Part shown: positions 16,672 to 25,336 of the stretch, piece by piece | Layout of the letters: every line of letters starts with the position of its first letter | How positions within the stretch are numbered: the stretch's first letter is position 1 | Assembly (NCBI GenBank): GCA_011391075.1 | Contig: JAABRF010000014.1 | Span: forward strand, 1 to 41,618 | Direction: 5' to 3' | From: Flavobacteriia bacterium | GTDB taxonomy: Bacteria > Bacteroidota > Bacteroidia > Flavobacteriales > Flavobacteriaceae | DNA: 41,618 nucleotides | Notes under the pieces: generated by a model | Seen by the model: the letters and a program-made list of their open reading frames with translations, nothing else | Database searches by the model: none | Told to the model about the DNA's origin: nothing | Position numbers and translations under genes: made by a program

Positions 16672-17976
16672 ATGGCAAAATACGAATTGAGAATTCCAAA
16701 ATTGGGTGAAAGTGTCATCGAAGCTACGCTTACAGCATGGCTCAAAGAAATAGGTGATCCCGTCATAGCCGACGAAGGAATATTTGAAGTCGCAACCGAT
16801 AAAGTAGATACTGAAATTCCCTGTGAAGTTTCAGGTATATTAATAGAAAAAAGAGTACAAGTTGATCAAGTAGCCAAAATCGGTCAAATAGTGGGAATTG
16901 TTGAAACCGATGCATCAGATGTACCGGTTAAAAAAGTTGAAAAAGAAGTATCCAAGCCTGTTATTGAAGTTCAACAACCTGAAGAAGTTCCAACAGTTGT
17001 TTCCAAAATTATCGAAGAAATACAACCCGAAAAAGTATCAATTTCTACTACAGAAGACCGTTATTATTCTCCATTGGTTAAAAGTATTGCTGAAAAAGAA
17101 GGGATTGCTCAATCTGAATTGGATGGTATTGTAGGTACCGGTTTAAATCAAAGATTGACCAAAGACGATATTTTAACATACGTTCAAAATAGAAGTCAAA
17201 CTACTGCTCAACCCATTGTACCAACTGCTGGAAAAATAAATATTTCTAAGAGTCAAGTATCTTTAGGAGATGAAATCATCCCGATGGACCGCATGGGCAA
17301 ATTGATTGCCGACCACATGATTATGTCCAAACAAACATCGGCTCACGTACAATCTTTCATTGAAATTGACGTGACTAAAATGGTGCAATGGCGGGATAAA
17401 AATAAAGACACATTTCTAGAAAAGACCGGAGAAAAACTTACCTATACTCCTATATTGATGTTGGCAGTTACCCAAACCATTATTGATTATCCAATGGTGA
17501 ATGTCAGTGTTGAAGGCACTAATATCATCAAGAAAAAACACATCAACTTGGGAATGGCAACCGCATTATCCAATGGCAATCTGATTGTACCTGTGATTAA
17601 AAATGCGGAAGAATTGAACTTGCTGGGTATGGCTAAAGCCGTCAATAGATTAGCCGATTTGGCACGAAATAACAAACTTTCCCCGGATGACATACAAGGT
17701 GGAACTTATACGGTTACCAATGTAGGTTCGTTTGGCAGTATCACAGGAACACCAATAATCAATCAACCACAAGTCGCCATTTTAGCATTGGGAGCCATTA
17801 GAAAAATGCCTTCAGTAATTGAAACCCCGCATGGAGATTACATCGGTATTAGAAACAAAATGATCGTAGCCCATTCCTATGATCATAGAGTGATTAATGG
17901 GGCTTTGGGTGGACAATTTATTTTGAGATTGAAGGAAATTATTGAAAATTTTGACGAAAGTCAAACGTATGGCTAA
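16672..17976 (+). CDS. 2-oxoacid dehydrogenase E2 (dihydrolipoamide acyltransferase)
   Basis: A 434-residue E2 acyltransferase. The N-terminal lipoyl domain (1-80) carries the lipoyl Lys44 in EVATDKVDTEIP. A Pro/Glu/Val-rich linker follows, then a peripheral-subunit-binding domain (about 125-170, SPLVKSIAEKEG...GTGLNQRLTKDDI) and the catalytic domain with the active-site His405 in SYDHRVINGALGG. The KLGESV and ATDKVDTE wording favours branched-chain or 2-oxoglutarate type over pyruvate type. No E1 or E3 gene is adjacent, so partners must be encoded elsewhere. Its last bases overlap a 26-codon reading frame. Confidence 0.94.
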   Translation: MAKYELRIPKLGESVIEATLTAWLKEIGDPVIADEGIFEVATDKVDTEIPCEVSGILIEKRVQVDQVAKIGQIVGIVETDASDVPVKKVEKEVSKPVIEVQQPEEVPTVVSKIIEEIQPEKVSISTTEDRYYSPLVKSIAEKEGIAQSELDGIVGTGLNQRLTKDDILTYVQNRSQTTAQPIVPTAGKINISKSQVSLGDEIIPMDRMGKLIADHMIMSKQTSAHVQSFIEIDVTKMVQWRDKNKDTFLEKTGEKLTYTPILMLAVTQTIIDYPMVNVSVEGTNIIKKKHINLGMATALSNGNLIVPVIKNAEELNLLGMAKAVNRLADLARNNKLSPDDIQGGTYTVTNVGSFGSITGTPIINQPQVAILALGAIRKMPSVIETPHGDYIGIRNKMIVAHSYDHRVINGALGGQFILRLKEIIENFDESQTYG

Positions 17977-18049
17977 TATATTTATACTATTAGGCAACTT
18001 GTTTTTTATAGCCATTATCATATATGGTTATTATGCTGATTACGAATGA
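17969..18049 (+). CDS. small membrane peptide overlapping the E2 gene (26 aa)
   Basis: A short frame whose ATG (17969-17971) overlaps the E2 stop by 8 nt (ATGGCTAA), the arrangement typical of translational coupling. The 26-residue product is one hydrophobic helix: a start MANIFILLGN, a core of Ile/Leu/Phe, and a tail with three Tyr and acidic residues (GYYADYE). It would sit in the inner membrane with a short acidic C-terminus. I recognise no family. Chance frames of this length are common in AT-rich DNA, so the case rests on the overlap and the consistent single-helix composition. Confidence 0.45.
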   Translation: MANIFILLGNLFFIAIIIYGYYADYE

Positions 18050-18172
18050 GACCCAAAAGAGTTAAACTTTCGTTCAAAATATTTCTAAAAGTTCTAATGG
18101 TTTTAACTTACTGCTTGTCCCCATAAAATTTGGAATTTCTAATTTTAACAACTTATAAATCATTATTATCTT

Positions 18173-18829
18173 ATGAAATTTTTTATAGACACAGCCAATT
18201 TGAGTCAAATTAAAGAAGCCGAAGCACTAGGCATTTTGGATGGCGTAACAACCAATCCATCACTTATGGCCAAGGAAGGCATTACCGGTGAAAAAAACAT
18301 TAAAAATCATTACAAGGAAATCTGCAGAATTGTAAGTGGACATGTAAGTGCTGAAGTCATAGCCACCGATTATGATGGCATGATACGAGAAGGAAAAGAA
18401 TTGGCAGCCTTGGATCCATTAATTGTAGTCAAAGTACCTATGACCAAAGAAGGGATCAAAGCCATTAAATATTTCACCAAACAAGGAATTAAAACCAATT
18501 GTACTTTAGTGTTTTCGGTAGGTCAAGCACTTTTAGCAGCCAAAGCAGGTGCTACCTATGTATCTCCATTTTTAGGCAGATTGGATGACGTGGCTACAGA
18601 TGGTTTGAATTTGATTGCAGAAATGCGTCAAGTATTTGACAATTACAACTTCCAAACGCAAATATTGGCAGCTTCCATCAGACACACGATGCATATTGTA
18701 GATTGTGCCAAAATAGGAGCCGATGTCATAACCGCACCACTCAGCGCCATGGAAGGTTTGTTTAATCATCCATTAACCGATTCAGGATTGAAGAAATTTT
18801 TGGAGGATTACAACAAACTCAATAGTTAA
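18173..18829 (+). CDS. fructose-6-phosphate aldolase / transaldolase (FSA/TalC family)
   Basis: A 218-residue class I aldolase of the short transaldolase subfamily. The opening MKFFIDTANLSQIKEAEALG, GVTTNPSLMAKEG, the Schiff-base Lys87 in LIVVKVPMT, and ASIRHTMHIVDCAKIGADVITAP are all typical. Members with this length act either as transaldolase or as fructose-6-phosphate aldolase; sequence alone does not separate them here. Role: pentose phosphate pathway or dihydroxyacetone use in the cytoplasm. It is monocistronic, 123 bp after the small peptide frame. Confidence 0.93.
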   Translation: MKFFIDTANLSQIKEAEALGILDGVTTNPSLMAKEGITGEKNIKNHYKEICRIVSGHVSAEVIATDYDGMIREGKELAALDPLIVVKVPMTKEGIKAIKYFTKQGIKTNCTLVFSVGQALLAAKAGATYVSPFLGRLDDVATDGLNLIAEMRQVFDNYNFQTQILAASIRHTMHIVDCAKIGADVITAPLSAMEGLFNHPLTDSGLKKFLEDYNKLNS

Positions 18830-18984
18830 AGTCACTTGTTTCAACTGAGTTATTGGAATGTTTTTTTAAGGAATTAAAGAAAGGATAGAACTATATTCTA
18901 AGTGTTATTTAGCTCTCGTAAAAATCGCACTTAATTTCACAGTTCTTTAACGCGTTACTTTTTTGGTTTCTGTTAATATTGCAC

Positions 18985-19791
18985 ATGCAAAAATATCTAT
19001 TTCTCATTCTGCTTGGTCTTTCATTCGGCGCTTGGTCACAAGAAACGGGTGAAGTACATTCCATCTTAAAAACATTAAGGGGCAAAATTATAGATGGTTC
19101 TACCCAGAAAGCTTTGTCCAATACACACATCATCAATTTGAATAGTGTGACGGCTACCATTTCCAACAGTTCCGGAGATTTTGGCATTAATGTTCAAGTC
19201 AATGACACTTTGTACTTTTCGTATGTAGGCTATCAATCCATCAAATTAAAAGTTACTCATGACCTATTAAAAGGAAATGACCTTGAAATCAGCATGTATG
19301 AAACACCTGTTGAATTGAGTGAAGTCAAATTAAAACCTTACAAACTCATAGGTGTTCTGGAAGTTGATGCTAAATTGGTTCCCATAGACAAATTTGAACG
19401 TATTCACATCAGTGGTTTACCCCAGACATTTGAAACCGGTGCACCAGTATCACATGTTTACAACAAACCGACAGATGCAATTTTCCATCCTATTGACTTT
19501 ATGTATGAACTATTTGGAAAAAAACCACAGCAGCTCAAAAAATTACAAAAGCTTAAAACTGAAGATGATTTACGCGAATTGTTGGAAGAAAAAGCTAACA
19601 GAGAAGTATTGATGGAATATTTGGAAATGGATAAAGAACAACTGAATTCTTTATTGGATTATTGCAATTACTCAGATTATTTCATTCGAAATGCAACCGA
19701 TTTGCAAATCATTGAAGCCGTACTAGAATGTTATGAAAATTTCAAAGCATTGAAAAATGGAAGTACACAGAAGGAAAGAATTACCGAATAA
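18985..19791 (+). CDS. secreted protein with carboxypeptidase-regulatory-like domain
   Basis: A 268-residue protein with a signal peptide (MQKYLFLILLGLSFGAWSQ, cleavage after Ser-Gln region). Residues about 30-110 form a carboxypeptidase-regulatory-like (CarboxypepD_reg) beta-sandwich: LRGKIIDGSTQKALSNTHI ... SNSSGDFGI ... YFSYVGYQSIKL. This domain usually caps TonB-dependent receptors, but no barrel follows; the C-terminal 130 residues look mostly helical and charged. It is probably periplasmic or outer-membrane associated. The frame also opens at a TTG at 18979, but the ATG at 18985 gives a proper signal peptide. A strong hairpin terminator follows directly. Confidence 0.8.
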   Translation: MQKYLFLILLGLSFGAWSQETGEVHSILKTLRGKIIDGSTQKALSNTHIINLNSVTATISNSSGDFGINVQVNDTLYFSYVGYQSIKLKVTHDLLKGNDLEISMYETPVELSEVKLKPYKLIGVLEVDAKLVPIDKFERIHISGLPQTFETGAPVSHVYNKPTDAIFHPIDFMYELFGKKPQQLKKLQKLKTEDDLRELLEEKANREVLMEYLEMDKEQLNSLLDYCNYSDYFIRNATDLQIIEAVLECYENFKALKNGSTQKERITE

Positions 19792-19792
19792 T

Positions 19793-19822
19793 AAAAAAGG
19801 TCAGCAAATGCTGACCTTTTTT
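19793..19822. terminator. bidirectional intrinsic terminator
   Basis: A perfect 13-bp stem, AAAAAAGGTCAGC (19793-19805) with GCTGACCTTTTTT (19810-19822), and an AAAT loop, starting 1 bp after the stop at 19791. The A-tract and T-tract make it active in both directions, fitting its place between convergent genes. Confidence 0.92.
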
Positions 19823-19842
19823 ATTATATATAAATTGTAAAA

Positions 19843-20019
19843 TTATTTTGCTGCTTGTTTCAACAATTCTTTTTTTTCTTTGTTTTCTTTAAATCTATCA
19901 ATCCAAGATCCAAACAACCATATAGGAACGATGACGGTTAAAGCAAAAATCAACAACCAAAATCCGGCTGAAAAGATGAACAAGAAAAGTAATACCCCTG
20001 AGAATTGTGAAAAATCCAT
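19843..20019 (-). CDS. small membrane protein (58 aa)
   Basis: A 58-residue protein, ATG at 20019 to TAA at 19843. It opens with MDFSQFSGVLLFLFIFSAGF, continues hydrophobic to about residue 39 (one long or two short membrane helices, ending VPIWLFGSWI) and finishes with a basic/amphipathic tail DRFKENKEKKELLKQAAK. The tail should lie in the cytoplasm by the positive-inside rule. Support is good for its size: a promoter 25 bp upstream, a shared terminator just past its stop, and sense-like residue use. I recognise no functional family. Confidence 0.75.
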   Translation of the reverse strand: MDFSQFSGVLLFLFIFSAGFWLLIFALTVIVPIWLFGSWIDRFKENKEKKELLKQAAK

Positions 20020-20043
20020 GATTAATTGATTTAATTATGGATA

Positions 20044-20076
20044 CAAAAATAGAAAAAAAAGTTTTTATACCACAAT
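20044..20076 (-). promoter_or_regulatory. promoter of the 58-aa protein gene
   Basis: On the minus strand ATTG (20073-20076), a 21-nt spacer and TATTTTTG (20044-20051), an exact TAnnTTTG box, 24 nt before the ATG at 20019. Confidence 0.6.
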
Positions 20077-20338
20077 TTTCCTCATAAATTTTAAACAGGT
20101 TATTAACAAGAAATAAATAAAAATAATTAATGGTGTGAAATCTTTGTAATTTAGTACAACTTGCTGACTTGGTAGATCAAGCGTATTGTTTTGATTAATG
20201 AGTTTAATTGGGTAAAATCTTAAAGGATGCTTTCTAAATTAAACTTTTCCAACAACTTTTTAGACAATTACCCAATAACTTTATTATGTAAAAATCACTT
20301 TTCATAAGCAGACTGTTATCGTTTTAACCTTTCATATC

Positions 20339-20404
20339 CAATGTTAAATTTTCATCTCAATCAAAAACTTAACATTGTAATGCCCTATTAATGATTTACA
20401 TTTG
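20339..20404 (+). promoter_or_regulatory. promoter with overlapping inverted repeat (candidate operator)
   Basis: ATTG (20374-20377), a 19-nt spacer and TACATTTG (20397-20404) form a good promoter 46 nt before the lysine-rich protein gene. A perfect 9-bp inverted repeat, CAATGTTAA (20339-20347) and TTAACATTG (20369-20377), ends exactly on the -33 box, so a bound regulator would cover it. The remainder of the 20077-20338 spacer shows only a second, looser inverted pair (TTGGGTAA near 20209 and TTACCCAA near 20267). Confidence 0.5.
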
Positions 20405-20450
20405 CTTCATATTAAGTTAACTAAAACGTAACATTTGTAAAATTCTCAAT

Positions 20451-20924
20451 ATGGAAGAAAATAAACCAACCGAACAACCTAAGCAAATAGTAAAGAAAAC
20501 TGTGACCAAGACTGCACCATCACCAAAACCGGCAGTTGCTCCTAGAAAACCTACGCCACGTAAAGCACCAGTTAAAAAAGTAGTATCCTCTGAACCTGAA
20601 GTTGTAGTAGCAAAGCTAGGTACTGAAGCTACCATACCTGAAATTACTGTTATTCCTGAAACCGTAATTGTTGAAAATCCAACATCTGAAGAAACTCAGA
20701 AATTGGATAAGAAAAGCTTAAAAAAATTAAAAAAAGCCAGTGACAAACTGAAAGAAAAAGAAAAAAAAGCGAAGAAGAAAGAGCAGGAAAAAGAGAAAAA
20801 AGAAAAGAAAAAGAAAAAAGAGAAAGCTAAAAAAGAAAAAAAACAGAAAAAACTTAAAGACAAAAAAGCAAAGAAAAAAGCAGCAGAGAAAAAGAAAAAA
20901 AATAAAAAGAAATCAAAGAAATAA
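20451..20924 (+). CDS. lysine-rich basic protein, histone H1-like composition
   Basis: A 157-residue low-complexity protein with no recognisable enzyme domain. Residues 1-45 are rich in Lys, Pro, Ala and Thr (APRKPTPRKAPVKK), much like the tails of bacterial histone H1-like proteins; about 46-80 are acidic to neutral (Glu, Val, Thr, Ile); about 84-157 are almost only Lys with Glu, Ala and a few Leu, likely a highly charged helix. This suggests binding to DNA, RNA or ribosomes, but that is inference from composition. The A-rich coding runs (20740-20920) are prone to slippage. It has its own promoter and terminator. Confidence 0.75.
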   Translation: MEENKPTEQPKQIVKKTVTKTAPSPKPAVAPRKPTPRKAPVKKVVSSEPEVVVAKLGTEATIPEITVIPETVIVENPTSEETQKLDKKSLKKLKKASDKLKEKEKKAKKKEQEKEKKEKKKKKEKAKKEKKQKKLKDKKAKKKAAEKKKKNKKKSKK

Positions 20925-20933
20925 CGAACTTTT

Positions 20934-20964
20934 AAAACCGGAACAAATTGTTTCGGTTTTTTTT
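20934..20964 (+). terminator. intrinsic terminator
   Basis: A stem of 11 pairs including one G-T pair, AAAACCGGAAC (20934-20944) with GTTTCGGTTTT (20950-20960), a 5-nt loop and a run of eight T (20957-20964). It lies 10 bp after the lysine-rich protein stop. Confidence 0.88.
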
Positions 20965-21078
20965 GTTTTAAAATATTTTAAATACATACTGAGTAATTAA
21001 TATCAATTCACCAATAAATAAAGGAAAATACCTTATTTCTTTAACAAGTAATTAACTTTTCAAGCTGTCACAATGCCT

Positions 21079-21086
21079 TACTTTTG
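21079..21086 (+). promoter_or_regulatory. -7 box of the receptor gene
   Basis: TACTTTTG, an exact TAnnTTTG box, 48 nt before the ATG at 21135. No TTTG is found at the usual upstream distance. Confidence 0.5.
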
Positions 21087-21134
21087 CCTACTGATAACTT
21101 GTTAAAAAAATAAATAGAATTTCACATCTCAAAA

Positions 21135-23561
21135 ATGAATAAAATCTCATTATCAACCCTCATCCTTTTTTTGACCGGCATTTTAAGTTACGGACAAAAC
21201 CCACAAGAAAGAACCATCGTTCACGTAACCGGTTCTGTTTTTGAAAAAGAAACCAATCAACCTTTAGAGTATGCTACTTTGGTATTCACGCCTGAAAAAG
21301 GCAAAAACGTCACCGGAGGCATCACCGATGAAAAAGGCAAATTTGACATCGCTTTACCAACTGGTACCTATACCATAACTGTTGAATTTTTCTCATTTCA
21401 AACCAAGACTTTAGCCAAACAAACCATCAATCAAAACTTGAATCTAGGAACGATTCTTTTGGATTCGGATGTGCAGACCTTAGGTGAAGTGGAAATTATA
21501 GCTGAAAAATCTACGGTCGAAGTTAGACTAGATAAAAAAATATACAATGTAGGTCAAGACATGACTGTTAAAGGTGGAAATGCTGCCGATGTGTTGGATA
21601 ATGTGCCTTCTGTAACCGTAGACGTAGATGGAAATGTGAGTTTGAGAGGCAATGAAAGCGTTAAAATCCTCATCGATGGCAAACCCAGCGGTTTGGTTGG
21701 TTTAAGTGCTACCGATGCCTTACGTCAATTACCTGCCGATGCCATTCAAAAAGTAGAAGTCATCACGAGTCCATCAGCAAGATATGATGCTGAAGGCACA
21801 GCCGGAATCATTAACATCGTGTTACGCAAGGGAAAAGTAACCGGTTTTAATTCATCGTACTCTCTTACATTGGGTATACCAGAAAACTACGGCTTATCTA
21901 CTAATCTCAATTATCGAACAAAAAAATTCAATGTTTTCTCCAATTTAGGTTACAACTATAGAAATTCCTTGGGTGAAGCCTACTTTTTCAACTACCTTGA
22001 CTCTGAAGATGATAAAACTTCGGAAGAATTTAGAGATACTGAAAATTTACGCAAAAGTTTTAATGGAAATTTAGGGTTGGAGTACTTTCTTACAGAAAAA
22101 GCTTCGTTAACAGGAAGTTTTTTATACAGAACTGCACCCGGAGAATCAAATGTTAAATCTGATACCTATTTATATACCATTCCAACCGAATCTCGTCGAG
22201 AAGAATTAAACGAAGAAGATGATGAATTGATGGAATATGCTTTAAATTATACCCAGAAATTCAAAAAAGATGATCATAAATGGACGATAGATTTGAAATA
22301 TCAGGATAATTTCGAAGACAATCAATCTTTTTATAACGAGTATTATATGGCTCCTACCAATAATTTTATTGACGCAGAAAAGACTTTTACAAATGATACC
22401 CAAAAAGATTGGCTTATCAAATCGGATTATGTATTACCATTAGGAGATAAAAAGCAATTTGAAATAGGTTTTCAAGCAAATTTAAAAGATCGTTCCACCG
22501 ATTATAAAGTATTTGAATATATTGGTTCTACCTATGTTTTAAACACCGATATTTCAAATCTATTACAGAATAATGAAAACATATATGCTGCCTATGTTCA
22601 ATATGGCACCAAATTCAACAAATTATCAGCCCTATTTGGGTTGAGAATGGAAGCAACTGATTTAAAAGTTGATGGGCAAGAAACTGTTGAATATCCAGAT
22701 TTAAACTTTGATAAAAAATACACCAATTTTTTCCCAACTTTAAATATGACGTATGAATTATCCGACAGTGAGAATATCACATTGGGATACAATCGCAGAA
22801 TTAGACGTCCACATTCACATCAACTCAATCCATTTTTAACTCGTACCAGTCAAACCAATATATTTCAAGGAAATCCCGATTTGGATCCTGTAATCAGTGA
22901 TAGTTATGATATTGGATACTTTAAAAAGTGGGAAAAAGTAACTCTTAATACTTCCATCTATTACAACTATTCCAATAATGCCATCCAAATGATCAGAGTA
23001 GCATCAGGTGACTATATCAATGGAATTCCAGTTATTTATTCTACACCTGTTAACATGAGTAATGAAGACCGACTCGGAACTGAATTGTCAATCAGCTATT
23101 CTCCAACTAAAGCCGTACAATTCAGTAATAGTTTCAATTTCTTCCACTATTCAACAGATGGTTCTTACAATGACGTAGATTATTCGGGAGAAAATTTCAG
23201 TTGGTTTGATAGATTTTCAACCAAAATAAAATTTTCAAAAAAATCTGATTTCCAAGTTTCCTTCATGTATATGGGCCCACAAGAAACAGATCGGAATTTG
23301 AGAAAAGGAATGTTTTCTGCCAATGCTGCATACAGTTTGGATGTGTTGAAGGATAATGGAACTTTGTCCTTAAATGTAAGTGACATTTTCAATACAAGAA
23401 GCAGGGAATTCTATAGCTATTTTGATGATTTTAATTCTTTTGCTAAAATGCAATGGTCCAAACGTCAAATCAATTTGAACTTTACTTATAGATTAAACCA
23501 AAAGAAAAAACAAAGCCGACCAGCTAGAGAAGAAATGGGCGGTGGCGATGAAATTATGTAA
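21135..23561 (+). CDS. TonB-dependent receptor-like outer-membrane beta-barrel protein
   Basis: An 808-residue outer-membrane protein. A signal peptide (about 1-21, ending LSYGQ) is followed by a carboxypeptidase-regulatory-like domain (about 28-110, HVTGSVFEKETNQPLEYATL), a TonB plug domain (about 125-235, with DVLDNVPSVTVDVDGNVSLRGN and GTAGIINIVLRKG) and a barrel of about 570 residues, matching the outer membrane beta-barrel family OMP_b-brl_3. The last barrel strand (INLNFTYRL) is followed by a polar tail ending GGGDEIM, as often seen in this subfamily. There is no adjacent SusD-type gene, so a polysaccharide-utilisation role is unlikely; the ligand is unknown. Flanked by a -7 box and a terminator, it is monocistronic. 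Confidence 0.92.
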   Translation: MNKISLSTLILFLTGILSYGQNPQERTIVHVTGSVFEKETNQPLEYATLVFTPEKGKNVTGGITDEKGKFDIALPTGTYTITVEFFSFQTKTLAKQTINQNLNLGTILLDSDVQTLGEVEIIAEKSTVEVRLDKKIYNVGQDMTVKGGNAADVLDNVPSVTVDVDGNVSLRGNESVKILIDGKPSGLVGLSATDALRQLPADAIQKVEVITSPSARYDAEGTAGIINIVLRKGKVTGFNSSYSLTLGIPENYGLSTNLNYRTKKFNVFSNLGYNYRNSLGEAYFFNYLDSEDDKTSEEFRDTENLRKSFNGNLGLEYFLTEKASLTGSFLYRTAPGESNVKSDTYLYTIPTESRREELNEEDDELMEYALNYTQKFKKDDHKWTIDLKYQDNFEDNQSFYNEYYMAPTNNFIDAEKTFTNDTQKDWLIKSDYVLPLGDKKQFEIGFQANLKDRSTDYKVFEYIGSTYVLNTDISNLLQNNENIYAAYVQYGTKFNKLSALFGLRMEATDLKVDGQETVEYPDLNFDKKYTNFFPTLNMTYELSDSENITLGYNRRIRRPHSHQLNPFLTRTSQTNIFQGNPDLDPVISDSYDIGYFKKWEKVTLNTSIYYNYSNNAIQMIRVASGDYINGIPVIYSTPVNMSNEDRLGTELSISYSPTKAVQFSNSFNFFHYSTDGSYNDVDYSGENFSWFDRFSTKIKFSKKSDFQVSFMYMGPQETDRNLRKGMFSANAAYSLDVLKDNGTLSLNVSDIFNTRSREFYSYFDDFNSFAKMQWSKRQINLNFTYRLNQKKKQSRPAREEMGGGDEIM

Positions 23562-23597
23562 TAATAATTAGCCCTGATTTAAGGGTAAAAAATATTT

Positions 23598-23648
23598 AAA
23601 CCGGAATTACTTACAACTTCACATGAAGCGAAAAAGTGATTCCGGTTT
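23598..23648. terminator. long-stem terminator between convergent genes
   Basis: A 15-bp stem with one G-T pair: AAACCGGAATTACTT (23598-23612) and AAGTGATTCCGGTTT (23634-23648), with a 21-nt loop. T-rich on the right and A-rich on the left, it could terminate both the receptor gene and the MFS gene. Confidence 0.85.
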
Positions 23649-23654
23649 TATTTT

Positions 23655-24947
23655 TTAATCTTCAGGATCAATTTCGGTTATTTGAACTTTTTTCATATCC
23701 TTTTCATAGTAAAATGATGCCAAATAAAACAGAATCATTGCAATAATCAACATAACAGGTAGTATTTGAAATGCAGTAACCACATCGTATTTATCAATCA
23801 AATAGCCAATTATAACTGGTGCAATGGAAGCTCCCAATAGGTTTTGGACAATAACAGCAATGGAATAGGACACGGCTCTCAATCCAACTTGAACCACATC
23901 TTGAGTAACTGCTGCTATTGAAGGAGCAAATGCAGAAATAATGATTCCCAACATCAAAAACACGATATACTGTGTCAATCCTGGCGTGTAATTTATTGCT
24001 ACAAAAAGTAAAATGGCAGAAATAAAAGTTGTAATGGTAGGAAATAACAATCTCGCTCTGATATTCTTTTTGCGCCATCGATCGGCTAAATAACCACCCA
24101 AAGGCGCTCCAACTATAGCCAAAAGTAAAACTATACTCGCTTTAAATCCGGCTTCTTTTTCATTTATAACTATCGAATTTGTTTCTAGAAAAAACTTAGG
24201 CAACCAAGTCATTATCGCAGTGATGACAAAAATAACTGCAGCCATTCCAAAAGATGAAAACAAAAAAGAGGGTTTGTAAATAAACTCATTCAAAATCAAT
24301 CTAGCTGTCGGTTTTTGAAAGGTCTTATGGTTTTCTGAAACAATGGGCGCTGTTTTGTAATCTTTGATAAAATAAAATAAAATTGCAACTATTAGGCCGG
24401 GCAAAGCAACAATTCCAAAAGCATGTCTCCATCCAATTGTAGAGGCAATTAATCCACCCATCCCTACGCCTATCGCAGCGCCAAGCGGAATTGACGCATT
24501 CCAAATACCCAACATTTGGGCTCTTTTATGCTGTGGAAATAATCCCGAAATCATGGCAGTTCCACCGGGAGAATAGCCCGCTTCGCCAGCGCCAATTACT
24601 ATACGCGCCATCATCAATTGCGCAAAATTTCCGGTAAATGCAGATAACGCTGTCGCCAAACTCCAAATAATAGCCATGATACCAATGGTCTTCCTTCTAC
24701 TCCAACGATCTACTAAAAGGGAAACCGGCAAGGTCAAAACTACTATAGACCAATATACACCCGAAACCAACATCCCACTTTGGGTACTAGTGATACCCCA
24801 GTCTTTTTCAATGTGTACAAACATGGAAGTGACAATCATTCGGTCTATATAATCAAACATATAGAGTAAAAACAAAAGTCCGAAAACGTAATACGTATAT
24901 GATTTTTTGTAGATATAACCGGGTTTAATGGTGTCGTTGTGTTGCAT
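23655..24947 (-). CDS. MFS transporter, spinster/ACS-like
   Basis: A 430-residue permease with about twelve hydrophobic segments. The first helix ends FDYIDRMIV, followed by the loop 2-3 motif LLVDRWSRRKTIG and, in helices 4-5, ARIVIGAGEAGYSPGGTAMI, a combination typical of spinster-like and anion:cation symporter-type MFS proteins. The second half repeats the loop motif as GYLADRWRKKNIRA. Substrates in this group are often organic anions or lipids; none can be assigned here. It is convergent with the receptor gene and separated from it by a strong terminator. Confidence 0.88.
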   Translation of the reverse strand: MQHNDTIKPGYIYKKSYTYYVFGLLFLLYMFDYIDRMIVTSMFVHIEKDWGITSTQSGMLVSGVYWSIVVLTLPVSLLVDRWSRRKTIGIMAIIWSLATALSAFTGNFAQLMMARIVIGAGEAGYSPGGTAMISGLFPQHKRAQMLGIWNASIPLGAAIGVGMGGLIASTIGWRHAFGIVALPGLIVAILFYFIKDYKTAPIVSENHKTFQKPTARLILNEFIYKPSFLFSSFGMAAVIFVITAIMTWLPKFFLETNSIVINEKEAGFKASIVLLLAIVGAPLGGYLADRWRKKNIRARLLFPTITTFISAILLFVAINYTPGLTQYIVFLMLGIIISAFAPSIAAVTQDVVQVGLRAVSYSIAVIVQNLLGASIAPVIIGYLIDKYDVVTAFQILPVMLIIAMILFYLASFYYEKDMKKVQITEIDPED

Positions 24948-25336
24948 AAATATTCTTAAAAATGTAAAGATGTTAAAAAATAACTAAATATGATGTTTTT
25001 TAAGATATATTTTTTAAAGAAGTGAGATTTAAAAATATTACATTTCACTAGGGTTTTAGGTAATTTTTCCTTTCTAATTATAACATCATTAGACATTTGA
25101 AATCCATTATAAAACCCATCACGTATACGATAACTCTCCTAAAAATAGGCTAAACCGTTTTATTTTCGTAGCTTTGCCGCTGAATCTCTTAATGTACATC
25201 TTACTATTTCCTTTCAATCCATCCATTATTTTCAGATTAAACCAATCAAAGCTTATACACAAATCGTGTATAATGAAGTATTGTGTACTTTTTCAAACTT
25301 TAACCATTCTTTGAGATTCTCTAATCTATTTCAAAC
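24948..25336. other. gene-free spacer and leader of the helicase gene
   Basis: About 390 bp between the divergent MFS and helicase genes. TATTTTCG near 25161-25168 is one mismatch from the -7 consensus and would give a leader of about 150 nt. In that leader TTATACAC (25253-25260) pairs with GTGTATAA (25266-25273) around AAATC, an 8-bp hairpin. A 40-codon frame (25192-25314) spans the hairpin but has no other support. Confidence 0.4.

Noticed and set aside
20227-20307. 26-codon plus-strand frame in the spacer before the lysine-rich protein gene
   Set aside because: Follows AAAGG, but the product has no membrane or motif character, and neither a promoter nor an overlap supports it.
25192-25314. 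40-codon frame in the helicase leader, possible leader peptide
   Set aside because: Start and composition look random and the frame stops 22 bp before the helicase start without coupling. Noted in the spacer entry only.
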